From assembly GCF_946479605.1 (NCBI RefSeq), contig NZ_CAMLGT010000037.1, positions 1-20,354 of the forward strand: DNA of 20,354 nt. Reading direction: 5' to 3'. The notes beneath the pieces are model-generated. The model ran no database searches. It had not been told where the DNA came from and saw only the letters and a list, made by a program, of their open reading frames with translations. Origin of the DNA: an uncultured Lacibacter sp. GTDB lineage: Bacteria; Bacteroidota; Bacteroidia; Chitinophagales; Chitinophagaceae. The position numbers were made by a program, and so were the translations under genes. Positions 1 through 7,303 of this stretch are shown here, in pieces (the first letter of the stretch is position 1; each line of letters starts with the position of its first letter).

Positions 1-117
1 GTGTAGTTTTTCTTTAAAAACAGGAATAAGGATGTCATTCGATGCGGCAACGAATCCCCAAAAGAAGAACACGGAGATTAGTACGCCGAATTGCGACCAC
101 TTTGTTTGCTGTGACAT
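1..117 (-). CDS. Sugar MFS transporter, FucP/GluP family (N-terminal fragment)
   Basis: The minus strand reads an open frame from the ATG at 117 to the window edge, giving 39 residues that begin MSQQTKWSQFG. The rest of the gene lies outside the window. A short polar N-terminus is followed by a hydrophobic first membrane segment with FFFWGFVAASNDILIP (about residues 17-32). This is the characteristic start of the fucose/glucose/galactose:H+ symporter branch of the major facilitator superfamily, which sits in the inner membrane. It is divergent from glgA across about 136 bp, so the two may share a regulatory region. That suggests import of a monosaccharide next to glycogen synthesis. The family call rests on one short segment; the substrate cannot be read from it. 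Confidence 0.72.
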   Translation of the reverse strand, partial: MSQQTKWSQFGVLISVFFFWGFVAASNDILIPVFKEKLH

Positions 118-192
118 AATCAATCGTAGTTTACGTAGTTTAAGGGCTGAAAGTATGCAAGAAATTGCTTTGCGAAAAATTATTTATTGTTT

Positions 193-224
193 TTTGGTAT
201 GAGTCAAACTCCTTCCTATATTCA
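193..224 (+). promoter_or_regulatory. Possible -33/-7 promoter of the glgA operon
   Basis: TTTG at 193-196 is followed after 20 bases by TATATTCA at 217-224, a two-mismatch fit to the Bacteroidota -7 element TAnnTTTG. A transcript would start near 230, leaving a leader of about 24 nt before the glgA ATG at 254. This is a weak match and serves only as a candidate. Confidence 0.3.
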
Positions 225-253
225 ATGCAACAAACAGTTCTAATTTCTTGCCA

Positions 254-1669
254 ATGGAAATTCTTCATGTTAGTGCAGAGTGTTACCCGGTTGCTAAAGC
301 AGGAGGGTTAGGTGATGTGGTTGGTGCCTTACCCAAATACCAGCAGGATGCAGGGCATAACGCCAAGGTGGTGATGCCAATGTACCGTACAAAGTTTTTA
401 TTGAATAATGAGTTTGATGTGGTACATAAAGGGTACACCAATATCGGCGATTATTTTTTCGATTATACCATCATAAAAGAAACAACGGATAAGTTAGGCT
501 TTGGGCTTTACCTTGTTGACATCAACGGACTTCTTGATCGTGAAAAGATCTACGGGTATGATGATGATGTACAACGCTTCACCGCCTTCCAGGTATGTGT
601 AGTGGATTGGATCGCATCCTGGCAGTTTAAACCGGATGTGGTGCATGTGCATGATTATCATGCAGGGCTTATTCCTTTTATGATGAAATATTGCTACCGC
701 TACAACCAGCTTGCTACTGTACCAACAGTTTTAACCATTCACAACGCACAATATCAGGGATGGATGACTTGGGAGCAGAGTGTATATCTTCCTCCTTACG
801 ATGATTGGAAGCGTGGTATGCTGGAATGGGGAAATAGCATCAACCCATTAGCAAGTGCTGTAAAGTGTGCCGATAAAGTAACAACTGTAAGTAACAGTTA
901 TATGGATGAGTTACGTTATATGAGCAATGGACTGGAAGCATTGTTTGAATATGAACGTGGTAAATGCAGCGGCATACTGAATGGTATTGATACGCAGGTG
1001 TGGGATCCTGAAACAGACAAATACATAAAACACGACTATACACTTGCAACAGTAGAAGAAGGAAAAGCAAAAAATAAAGCACAGCTCTGCGAAACCTTTG
1101 GGCTGGATATCAATAAACCTTTATTTGTTTTCATTGGCAGGCTGGTGGGAGAAAAAGCTGCCGATATACTTCCTGCTGTAATTGGTGATTCGTTTTATTA
1201 CATTGGTCGGCGTATGAACTTCCTGATCCTTGGCAGTGGTGAACCTGAAGTGGAAGCAAAGCTAAATGGCATGACCACTATTTCGCAAGGCGATTACAGC
1301 TGTTATATTGGTTATAATGAAGGCCTGAGCCATCTGATGTATGCCGGAGCTGATTTCCTGCTGATGCCAAGCCGTGTAGAACCTTGTGGTTTAAACCAAA
1401 TGTATTCCATGCGCTATGGCACTGTTCCGCTGGTGCGTAATACAGGTGGTTTGAAAGATACAGTGAAGGACATACTTACAGAAGACGGGTATGGAATTGT
1501 TTTTGACCACGCTTCAGTAGGTGATGTGTGTAATGCAGTGTGGCGTGCCTGTGAGTTATATAGTAATAAGGAAAAATTCGATGCTTCAAGAGAAAGAATG
1601 ATGAAGCTTGACTTCAGCTGGGAATCAAGTGTTCAACAATATCTTGCTTTATACCAAAGTTTGAGATAA
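254..1669 (+). CDS. glgA: Glycogen synthase (ADP-glucose type, GT5)
   Basis: This cytoplasmic enzyme transfers glucose from ADP-glucose to the growing alpha-1,4-glucan. The protein is 471 residues, close to the usual 470-480. The N-terminal GT5 signature KAGGLGDVVGALP (residues 15-27) binds the sugar nucleotide. HVHDYHAGL lies at 131-139. GRLVGEK at 295-301 carries the Arg/Lys pair (R296, K301) that contacts the nucleotide phosphates. The C-terminal motif EPCGLNQMYSMRYGTVPLV starts at E376, the family's conserved glutamate. I chose the ATG at 254 because the frame can only be extended by two codons, to a TTG at 248, and MEILHVSAE is the usual start in this group. glgC follows after 29 bp, so the two are probably co-transcribed and form the first committed steps of glycogen synthesis. 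No damage is seen. Confidence 0.96.
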   Translation: MEILHVSAECYPVAKAGGLGDVVGALPKYQQDAGHNAKVVMPMYRTKFLLNNEFDVVHKGYTNIGDYFFDYTIIKETTDKLGFGLYLVDINGLLDREKIYGYDDDVQRFTAFQVCVVDWIASWQFKPDVVHVHDYHAGLIPFMMKYCYRYNQLATVPTVLTIHNAQYQGWMTWEQSVYLPPYDDWKRGMLEWGNSINPLASAVKCADKVTTVSNSYMDELRYMSNGLEALFEYERGKCSGILNGIDTQVWDPETDKYIKHDYTLATVEEGKAKNKAQLCETFGLDINKPLFVFIGRLVGEKAADILPAVIGDSFYYIGRRMNFLILGSGEPEVEAKLNGMTTISQGDYSCYIGYNEGLSHLMYAGADFLLMPSRVEPCGLNQMYSMRYGTVPLVRNTGGLKDTVKDILTEDGYGIVFDHASVGDVCNAVWRACELYSNKEKFDASRERMMKLDFSWESSVQQYLALYQSLR

Positions 1670-1698
1670 TTTTAAATAGCCCTACAAACAATCTTAAT

Positions 1699-2988
1699 AT
1701 GAGTTCCATTTCAGCCGCTAAAAGCACATTGGCCGTAATCCTTGGAGGAGGTGCCGGCACCAGGTTATATCCATTAACTGCAAGCCGCAGTAAACCTGCT
1801 GTTCCTATTGCAGGTAAATACCGTTTGGTGGATATTCCTATTTCCAACTGTATCAATTCAGGCATCAACCGTATGTTTGTATTAACACAGTTCAACTCTG
1901 CTTCATTAAATAAACATATCAAGAATACTTACCACTTCAGCATGTTCAGCCGTGCGTTTGTAGATATTCTTGCAGCAGAACAAACACCGGATAACTCCGG
2001 GTGGTACCAGGGAACTGCTGATGCGGTGCGCCAGTGTCTTCGTCATGTGCAGCAGCACGAAGCTGATTATGTGCTCATTCTTTCAGGCGATCAGTTGTAT
2101 CAAATGGATTTTCAGCAAATGATCGAGGATCATGTGGCCCGTGGTGCCGACATCAGCATTGCGACTATTCCTGTGGCTGAGCGTGAAGCGCCGGAGTTTG
2201 GCATTCTTAAAGCTGATGAAAACAGCATGATCACTTCGTTTATTGAAAAACCAAAGAAAGAAATTTTAGGAGAGTGGGTAAGTGATACCGGTGATGAAAT
2301 GCGTCGTATGGGCCGCATCTATCTTGCATCAATGGGTATTTATATTTTCAACAAACAATTGCTGATTGATCTGTTGCAGGATGAATACAAAGATGCCGCA
2401 GATTTTGGTAAGGAGATCATGCCTGCATCCATTGCAAAATATAAAGTAGCCAGCTACCAGTACGATGGTTACTGGACAGATATTGGGAATATCTATTCTT
2501 TCTTTGAAGCCAATCTTGCATTAACGCAGGAAATACCTGATTTTAACCTGTTTGACAATACAAAACCAGTGTACACACGTGCACGCATGCTTCCTCCTGC
2601 AAAGATCAGTGGAACAACACTGGAGAAAACAATTATTGCAGAAGGTTCCATCATCCTTGCAAGCAGGGTAGAGAACAGTGTGATTGGTATCCGCTCCCGT
2701 ATTGGTCATGGTACAACTATTGTGAGTTGTTATATAATGGGTGGCGATTATTTTGAAACACTGGAAGAAATGAATCATTCTGCTGCACGTGGTATTCCCA
2801 AAATAGGAATTGGCGAACGTTGTTACATTAAGAATACAATTATTGATAAAAATTGCCGCATTGGAAACGATGTGCGTATTAACGGCGGTAATCATTTACC
2901 AAATACAGATCATTCGCTGTACACAGTTAAAGATGGTATTGTGGTGATCAAAAAAGGAGCAATTATACCAGACGGATTTGTGATTTAA
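1699..2988 (+). CDS. glgC: Glucose-1-phosphate adenylyltransferase (ADP-glucose pyrophosphorylase)
   Basis: The enzyme makes ADP-glucose from glucose-1-phosphate and ATP, the donor used by GlgA. It has 429 residues, the usual length. The nucleotidyltransferase domain has GGGAGTRLYPLT (16-27), KPAVPIAGKYRLVDIPISNC (32-51), WYQGTADAVRQ (102-112), SGDQLYQMD (129-137), IEKP (182-185) and GYWTDIG (257-263). The last 130 residues form the left-handed beta-helix, seen as spaced I/V hexapeptides such as KNTIIDKNCRIG, and end VVIKKGAIIPDGFVI. Several stretches (TQFNSASLN, YTRARMLPP and the C-terminal end) look closer to cyanobacterial and plant AGPases than to the E. coli enzyme. The family is commonly under allosteric control by glycolytic intermediates; which effector acts here cannot be read. 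It is second in the glgA operon and is followed by a hairpin. Confidence 0.96.
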   Translation: MSSISAAKSTLAVILGGGAGTRLYPLTASRSKPAVPIAGKYRLVDIPISNCINSGINRMFVLTQFNSASLNKHIKNTYHFSMFSRAFVDILAAEQTPDNSGWYQGTADAVRQCLRHVQQHEADYVLILSGDQLYQMDFQQMIEDHVARGADISIATIPVAEREAPEFGILKADENSMITSFIEKPKKEILGEWVSDTGDEMRRMGRIYLASMGIYIFNKQLLIDLLQDEYKDAADFGKEIMPASIAKYKVASYQYDGYWTDIGNIYSFFEANLALTQEIPDFNLFDNTKPVYTRARMLPPAKISGTTLEKTIIAEGSIILASRVENSVIGIRSRIGHGTTIVSCYIMGGDYFETLEEMNHSAARGIPKIGIGERCYIKNTIIDKNCRIGNDVRINGGNHLPNTDHSLYTVKDGIVVIKKGAIIPDGFVI

Positions 2989-3010
2989 ACTTTTCCCCCG
3001 GAAAAGTTTT
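2987..3010 (+). terminator. Hairpin after glgC (possible intra-operon terminator)
   Basis: AAACTTTTCC (2987-2996) and GGAAAAGTTT (3000-3009) form a perfect 10-bp stem with a CCC loop. It overlaps the glgC stop codon and ends in only four T's, so it may act as a weak terminator, an attenuator or a 3'-end stabiliser. It lies between glgC and a sugar transporter that otherwise looks like the same operon. Confidence 0.5.
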
Positions 3011-3075
3011 GCTATACTACTATCGATTATGAACCAAAAATCCGATCTCCTTCGGGGAGGAGATATCATCTTGCC

Positions 3076-4590
3076 ATGCAGGACTCATTGCCTATCAGCA
3101 AACCGAAACTCAGTTTAGCACAGATCATAAACATGAGTGTTGGTTTCTTTGGAATCCAGTTTGCATTCGGATTACAGAATGCAAACGTCAGCCGTATTTT
3201 TCAAACTCTTGGAGCAAAGATCGAAGAGATACCAATTCTTTGGATCGCTGCACCGTTAACAGGGTTATTGATTCAGCCAATCATTGGTCACATGAGCGAC
3301 CGTACATGGCTTGGCAAGCTCGGCAGACGAAGACCTTATTTTATGGCGGGTGCAATCTTTGCAGCCCTTGCTTTGTTTGTGTTTCCGGGAGTATCTGCAT
3401 TGTGGATGGCAGCGGTAACACTTTGGGTGCTTGATGCATCCATCAATATTTCAATGGAGCCATTCAGAGCTTTTGTTGGTGATATGTTGCCGGATGAACA
3501 ACGTACTGCAGGTTTTGCCATGCAAAGTTTTTTCATTGGGTTAGGTGCGGTTATTTCTTCGATTCTTCCTTACATGTTAACAGCATTTGGTATTTCAAAT
3601 ACTGCAGAGCCCGGAGTAATACCAGATTCTGTACGCATATCATTTATTACAGGCGCAATTGTTTTTGTAGTAGCTATTTCCTATACCGTTTTTACCACAA
3701 AGGAGTATTCACCGGATGAAATGAAAAGCTTTGGCGAAACAGGTGAAGAAGAACATACCGCAACAATTAAAACAGCCTTGAAGAGATTCTACAGTAAAGG
3801 GCTGATATGGGCGCTTGCCGGTGCAGCGTTAACAGCTTTTCTTTTCTTTTACAATCAAAATGCTGACCAGCCGCTTGAAAAAGAATTGTATGTACTTACT
3901 GGTGGCGTATTAGCATTTGGACTGTTTCAATTGCTTGCAGGTGGATTTTATTCCGCCGGAAAGAAAAACGGACTGGTGGAAGTGATGGATGATCTGAACC
4001 ATTTACCTGCAACGATGAAAAAGCTGGCTGTTGTACAATTCTTTTCATGGTTTGCTTTGTTTGCCATGTGGATCTATTCAACACCCGCTCTTGCACAGCA
4101 TCTTTATGGTACAACCGATGCAAGTTCGCCTGAGTATAACCGCATTGGCAACTGGGTTGGTGTATTGTTTGCCTGGTACAATGGGTTTGCAGCGCTCTTT
4201 GCATTTTTATTGCCGGTATTAGCAAAGAAATTTTCACGACCGTCAACACACCTGATTGCATTACTTGCAGGAGGATTGGGACTTATTTCATTTTATCTTT
4301 TTAAAAATGAAAATTTCCTTATTATAAGTATGGCTGGTGTTGGCTTTGCATGGTCAAGTATTCTTGCAATGCCATATTCAATGTTAACACAATCGTTGCC
4401 GCAACATAAAATGGGAGTGTATATGGGGATATTCAACTTCTTTATTGTTATTCCTCAGATACTGGCAGCTACACTTCTCGGGTTCTTTACAAAAAACATC
4501 TTTGATGGTAATGCTATTTACACCATTGTGTTAGGCGGCTGTTCTATGATTATTGCTGCATTACTTAATCTTCGGCTAAAAGGATTATAA
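3076..4590 (+). CDS. MFS sugar transporter, SLC45/GPH-like (probable maltose/maltodextrin symporter)
   Basis: This is an inner-membrane secondary transporter of 504 residues with about twelve hydrophobic segments. After the first segment (NMSVGFFGIQFAFGLQNANV, 19-38) comes the loop GHMSDRTWLGKLGRRRPY (71-88), the D-R-x-G-R-R-R-P signature of the SLC45/sucrose and GPH branches. A second family block, LDASINISMEPFRAFVGDML, spans 119-138. In Bacteroidota such proteins are often encoded beside alpha-glucan enzymes. Here the stop codon is 1 bp from the start of a secreted GH13 enzyme, which argues for uptake of maltose or short maltodextrins. The substrate is an inference from context. The start at 3076 follows a GA-rich stretch (3054-3063) that may also fold into a hairpin. 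Confidence 0.85.
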   Translation: MQDSLPISKPKLSLAQIINMSVGFFGIQFAFGLQNANVSRIFQTLGAKIEEIPILWIAAPLTGLLIQPIIGHMSDRTWLGKLGRRRPYFMAGAIFAALALFVFPGVSALWMAAVTLWVLDASINISMEPFRAFVGDMLPDEQRTAGFAMQSFFIGLGAVISSILPYMLTAFGISNTAEPGVIPDSVRISFITGAIVFVVAISYTVFTTKEYSPDEMKSFGETGEEEHTATIKTALKRFYSKGLIWALAGAALTAFLFFYNQNADQPLEKELYVLTGGVLAFGLFQLLAGGFYSAGKKNGLVEVMDDLNHLPATMKKLAVVQFFSWFALFAMWIYSTPALAQHLYGTTDASSPEYNRIGNWVGVLFAWYNGFAALFAFLLPVLAKKFSRPSTHLIALLAGGLGLISFYLFKNENFLIISMAGVGFAWSSILAMPYSMLTQSLPQHKMGVYMGIFNFFIVIPQILAATLLGFFTKNIFDGNAIYTIVLGGCSMIIAALLNLRLKGL

Positions 4591-4591
4591 T

Positions 4592-6445
4592 ATGAAAAAG
4601 TTTTTAACAGGAATGCTGCTGTTATTTGCAGTAGCTTCTTCATTTGCACAAAACAGTTACAACTTATATCCTGCAAACTGGTGGGTAGGTATGAAGTACA
4701 ATAAACTGCAGGTAATGATACACGGTGCAGATGTGGGATCGAATGGGGCGTTTACAATTGCTTATCCCGGTGTTACGCTCACGAAAGTAAACAAGTTTCA
4801 GAATAAGAATTATGTAATACTGGATGTAACTATTGCGCCGGTTGCAAAACCCGGAACAATTGTCATTCGCTCCAGGGCTGCAAACGGAAAAGCAATGAAT
4901 TTTGATTTTGCATTGCAGCAAAGAAGAACTGGAAGAGGAAAAGAATTTGCCAATGGTGCTACCTCTTCTGATCTGATGTATCTCATTATGCCCGATCGTT
5001 TCAGCAATGGTGATCCGTCAAATGACCGTGTGTCTGGCATGCTTGATCAAACACTTCGGAGAGATACTGTTTTTAACCGTCATGGTGGTGACCTCAAAGG
5101 CATTCAGAATAAACTGGATTACCTGCATGATCTTGGAGTAACTGCATTGTGGTTAAATCCTGTTATTGAAAATGATATGCCTGAACGTACGGAGCATGGT
5201 TATGCATTTACCAATCATTACCGTGTTGATCCACGACTTGGCGGTGATGAAGCATACAAACAACTGATCCATGCAGCGCATGCAAAAGGAATGAAAATAA
5301 TACAGGATGCTGTGTACAATCATGTGGGACTGGAACATTTTATTTTTAAAGATCAGCCCGACAGTACATGGTTTCATCGCTGGCCAAAATTCACACAAAC
5401 CAATTATAAAGATCAAACCCTGTTTGACCCTTACGCTTCACTGCAAGATAAACGTATTATGAGTGATGGATGGTTTGTTACTGCAATGCCCGATTGGAAT
5501 CAGCACAATCCGTTTGTTGCAAATTTTTTAATTCAACATGCAGTGTGGACTGTAGAAGAATATGGAATTGATGGATGGCGCATTGATACTTATGCTTACA
5601 ACGATCTTTTATTTATGAATCGTTGCAACAAAGCGCTGTATGATGAATACCCAAACATCAGCATTTTTGGTGAAACATGGGTGCACGGTGTGCCCAATCA
5701 AAGTTTCTTTTGCGAAAACAACTACAACATTAAGTATAAAAGCAACCTGCAGGCTACAACCGATTTTCAAACTTTATTCTATGGTATACAACCAGCCTGT
5801 AATGAAAAGTTTGGCTGGACAGAAGGAGTGAACAAACTTTATACAACCACAGCCCAGGATTTTGTGTACAAAGATCCAATGCGCCAGGTGATCTTCCTGG
5901 ACAATCATGATCTGCCACGTTTTTATTCTGTGGTGGGCGAGGATACTTCGAAATACAAAATGGCATTTGCATGGATGCTTACATTCCGTGGTATTCCGCA
6001 AATGTATTATGGTAATGAAATTTTGATGACGGGTTTTACCTCGCCCAACGATGGCTATGTGCGCCAGGATTTTCCCGGAGGTTGGGAAGGCGACAAGGAA
6101 AATAAATTTACAGATGCAGGCCGTACAGAAAAAGAGAACAGAATATTCAACTATATAAAACGCTTAGCCAATTTTCGCAAAACATCATCGGCCATTAAAA
6201 CAGGAAAGCTGATGCAGTTCCTGCCAATGGATGGCGTGTATGTTTATTTCCGGTACGATGCAAAGCAAACAGTAATGTGTGTAATGAATACAAATGCTGA
6301 ACCGAAGACGATTGATCTTACCCGTTTTTCTGAACGGTTAAAAGGTTATTTATCGGCTATTGATATTGCAGCAGGAGTGGAGTTTAAACTGGAAAAGAAT
6401 TTGCAGTTGATGCCAATGTCGAATCTGGTAATGGAATTGAAGTAA
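4592..6445 (+). CDS. Secreted GH13 cyclomaltodextrinase/neopullulanase-like enzyme
   Basis: This is an alpha-glucan hydrolase of 617 residues with a signal peptide (MKKFLTGMLLLFAVASSFAQ, cut after residue 20), so it acts in the periplasm or at the envelope. An N-terminal beta-sandwich (about 21-110) resembles the cyclomaltodextrinase N domain. The GH13 barrel then shows all conserved regions: DAVYNH (239-244), MPDWNQ (299-304), GWRIDTYAY with nucleophile D332, GETW with acid/base E361, and FLDNHD with D440. A C-terminal beta domain (about 535-617) follows. This layout matches the Flavobacterium cyclomaltodextrinase type. All catalytic residues are present. The gene starts 1 bp after the transporter stop, so coupled expression is likely: dextrins would be cut to maltose or glucose and imported by the neighbour. 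Exact specificity (cyclodextrin, pullulan or linear dextrin) cannot be decided from sequence. Confidence 0.9.
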   Translation: MKKFLTGMLLLFAVASSFAQNSYNLYPANWWVGMKYNKLQVMIHGADVGSNGAFTIAYPGVTLTKVNKFQNKNYVILDVTIAPVAKPGTIVIRSRAANGKAMNFDFALQQRRTGRGKEFANGATSSDLMYLIMPDRFSNGDPSNDRVSGMLDQTLRRDTVFNRHGGDLKGIQNKLDYLHDLGVTALWLNPVIENDMPERTEHGYAFTNHYRVDPRLGGDEAYKQLIHAAHAKGMKIIQDAVYNHVGLEHFIFKDQPDSTWFHRWPKFTQTNYKDQTLFDPYASLQDKRIMSDGWFVTAMPDWNQHNPFVANFLIQHAVWTVEEYGIDGWRIDTYAYNDLLFMNRCNKALYDEYPNISIFGETWVHGVPNQSFFCENNYNIKYKSNLQATTDFQTLFYGIQPACNEKFGWTEGVNKLYTTTAQDFVYKDPMRQVIFLDNHDLPRFYSVVGEDTSKYKMAFAWMLTFRGIPQMYYGNEILMTGFTSPNDGYVRQDFPGGWEGDKENKFTDAGRTEKENRIFNYIKRLANFRKTSSAIKTGKLMQFLPMDGVYVYFRYDAKQTVMCVMNTNAEPKTIDLTRFSERLKGYLSAIDIAAGVEFKLEKNLQLMPMSNLVMELK

Positions 6446-6490
6446 TTGCATTTTATTGAAATAAAACGAACTGTTCAAATTGAATAATTC

Positions 6491-6522
6491 AAAAAAAAGG
6501 AGGCGAAGTGCCTCCTTTTTTT
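6491..6522. terminator. Bidirectional rho-independent terminator
   Basis: GGAGGC (6499-6504) and GCCTCC (6510-6515) enclose a 5-base loop. Eight A's flank one side and seven T's the other, giving up to 13 paired bases. It can stop both the glg/maltodextrin operon from the left and the GLPGLI gene from the right. Confidence 0.9.
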
Positions 6523-6539
6523 ATCATATTTTTTTGCCG

Positions 6540-7283
6540 CTAAAGTAAACTGTTCCATAACACCTTCGCTCCGTATTTACCCCAGTCGCTCATAGCTTTA
6601 TTCAAATCTTTTTGATAAGCTGTCCATGTAACTGTTTTTCCTTTTTGTTTAGGCGTAAGTGCCGTTGCTGTTGGTTCTTTCAATTCTACTTTTGTTGCAA
6701 ACCACGTCATTTGCAGGCGGGGAACAGCAAGGCCAAGGATCATACCCGGTAAACCACCAAAACTTTCAGGGCCGCTGCTCACAGTAATTTCATCTGAATA
6801 AAACGCAACGATGTAAACGGAGTCGCAGATAATGGTCACTGCTTTACGGCATTCAAAACCAGCAATGGTTCTGGTTTCGTTGGTAATGCGCCATTTGTAA
6901 TTCATCAGGCTGTCTTTTACCAGGTAAGTCTGCTCAAAAATATCACGCTGCAATGATATCTGGTTATTGCGGATGTCCTTTACCGTTATATCATTATCGC
7001 TTGGCTTTCTGCCCCACACATATTTTCCTGATGGGTCTTCTTTCAGCATCTTGTAAACAGTTTTCTCTTCATTGAAATCCATTACATAAGTTTCCGTTAC
7101 CATTTTGGGGAATGCCTTTTTCATTTCTGCAACCCATGGGCTGCCATCATCTTCCTGGTCGTAGTAAGAGAATTGATTGCTGCGTTTTTCAAACTCAATA
7201 CGGCCACTATTGATGAACTTTACCTGTGCCTGTGCTGAAACGCCAAGCAGAGTGATTACGAGTGAGAAAAAATATTTTTTCAT
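6540..7283 (-). CDS. GLPGLI family protein
   Basis: This is a secreted protein of unknown function, 247 residues. It has a signal peptide (MKKYFFSLVITLLGVSAQAQ, about 1-20). The family's naming motif appears as FGGLPGMILGL (175-185), with Met for the second Leu of GLPGLI, preceded by a YSDEI stretch. The family is almost confined to Bacteroidota and is commonly encoded next to outer-membrane beta-barrel proteins. That is the case here: it starts 20 bp after the stop of the 925-residue barrel gene upstream, on the same strand, so the two form an operon. The beta-rich body suggests a periplasmic or surface partner of the barrel. No enzyme motif is visible. Confidence 0.88.
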   Translation of the reverse strand: MKKYFFSLVITLLGVSAQAQVKFINSGRIEFEKRSNQFSYYDQEDDGSPWVAEMKKAFPKMVTETYVMDFNEEKTVYKMLKEDPSGKYVWGRKPSDNDITVKDIRNNQISLQRDIFEQTYLVKDSLMNYKWRITNETRTIAGFECRKAVTIICDSVYIVAFYSDEITVSSGPESFGGLPGMILGLAVPRLQMTWFATKVELKEPTATALTPKQKGKTVTWTAYQKDLNKAMSDWGKYGAKVLWNSLL

Positions 7284-7303
7284 TTTATGAATAGTTGATA
7301 AGG

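Noticed and set aside
248..253. TTG start two codons before the glgA ATG
   Set aside because: It adds only Met-Pro before a family-typical N-terminus, and the ATG at 254 is the usual start.
3029..3118. Short upstream frame (ATG at 3029) overlapping the start of the SLC45-like transporter gene
   Set aside because: About 29 codons with no recognisable content, explained by the hairpin sequence it crosses; no evidence of translation.
6453..6468. AT-rich palindrome (TTTTAT/ATAAAA) just before the terminator at 6491-6522
   Set aside because: It is short, purely A/T and expected by chance in this base composition; the strong GC hairpin beside it explains termination.
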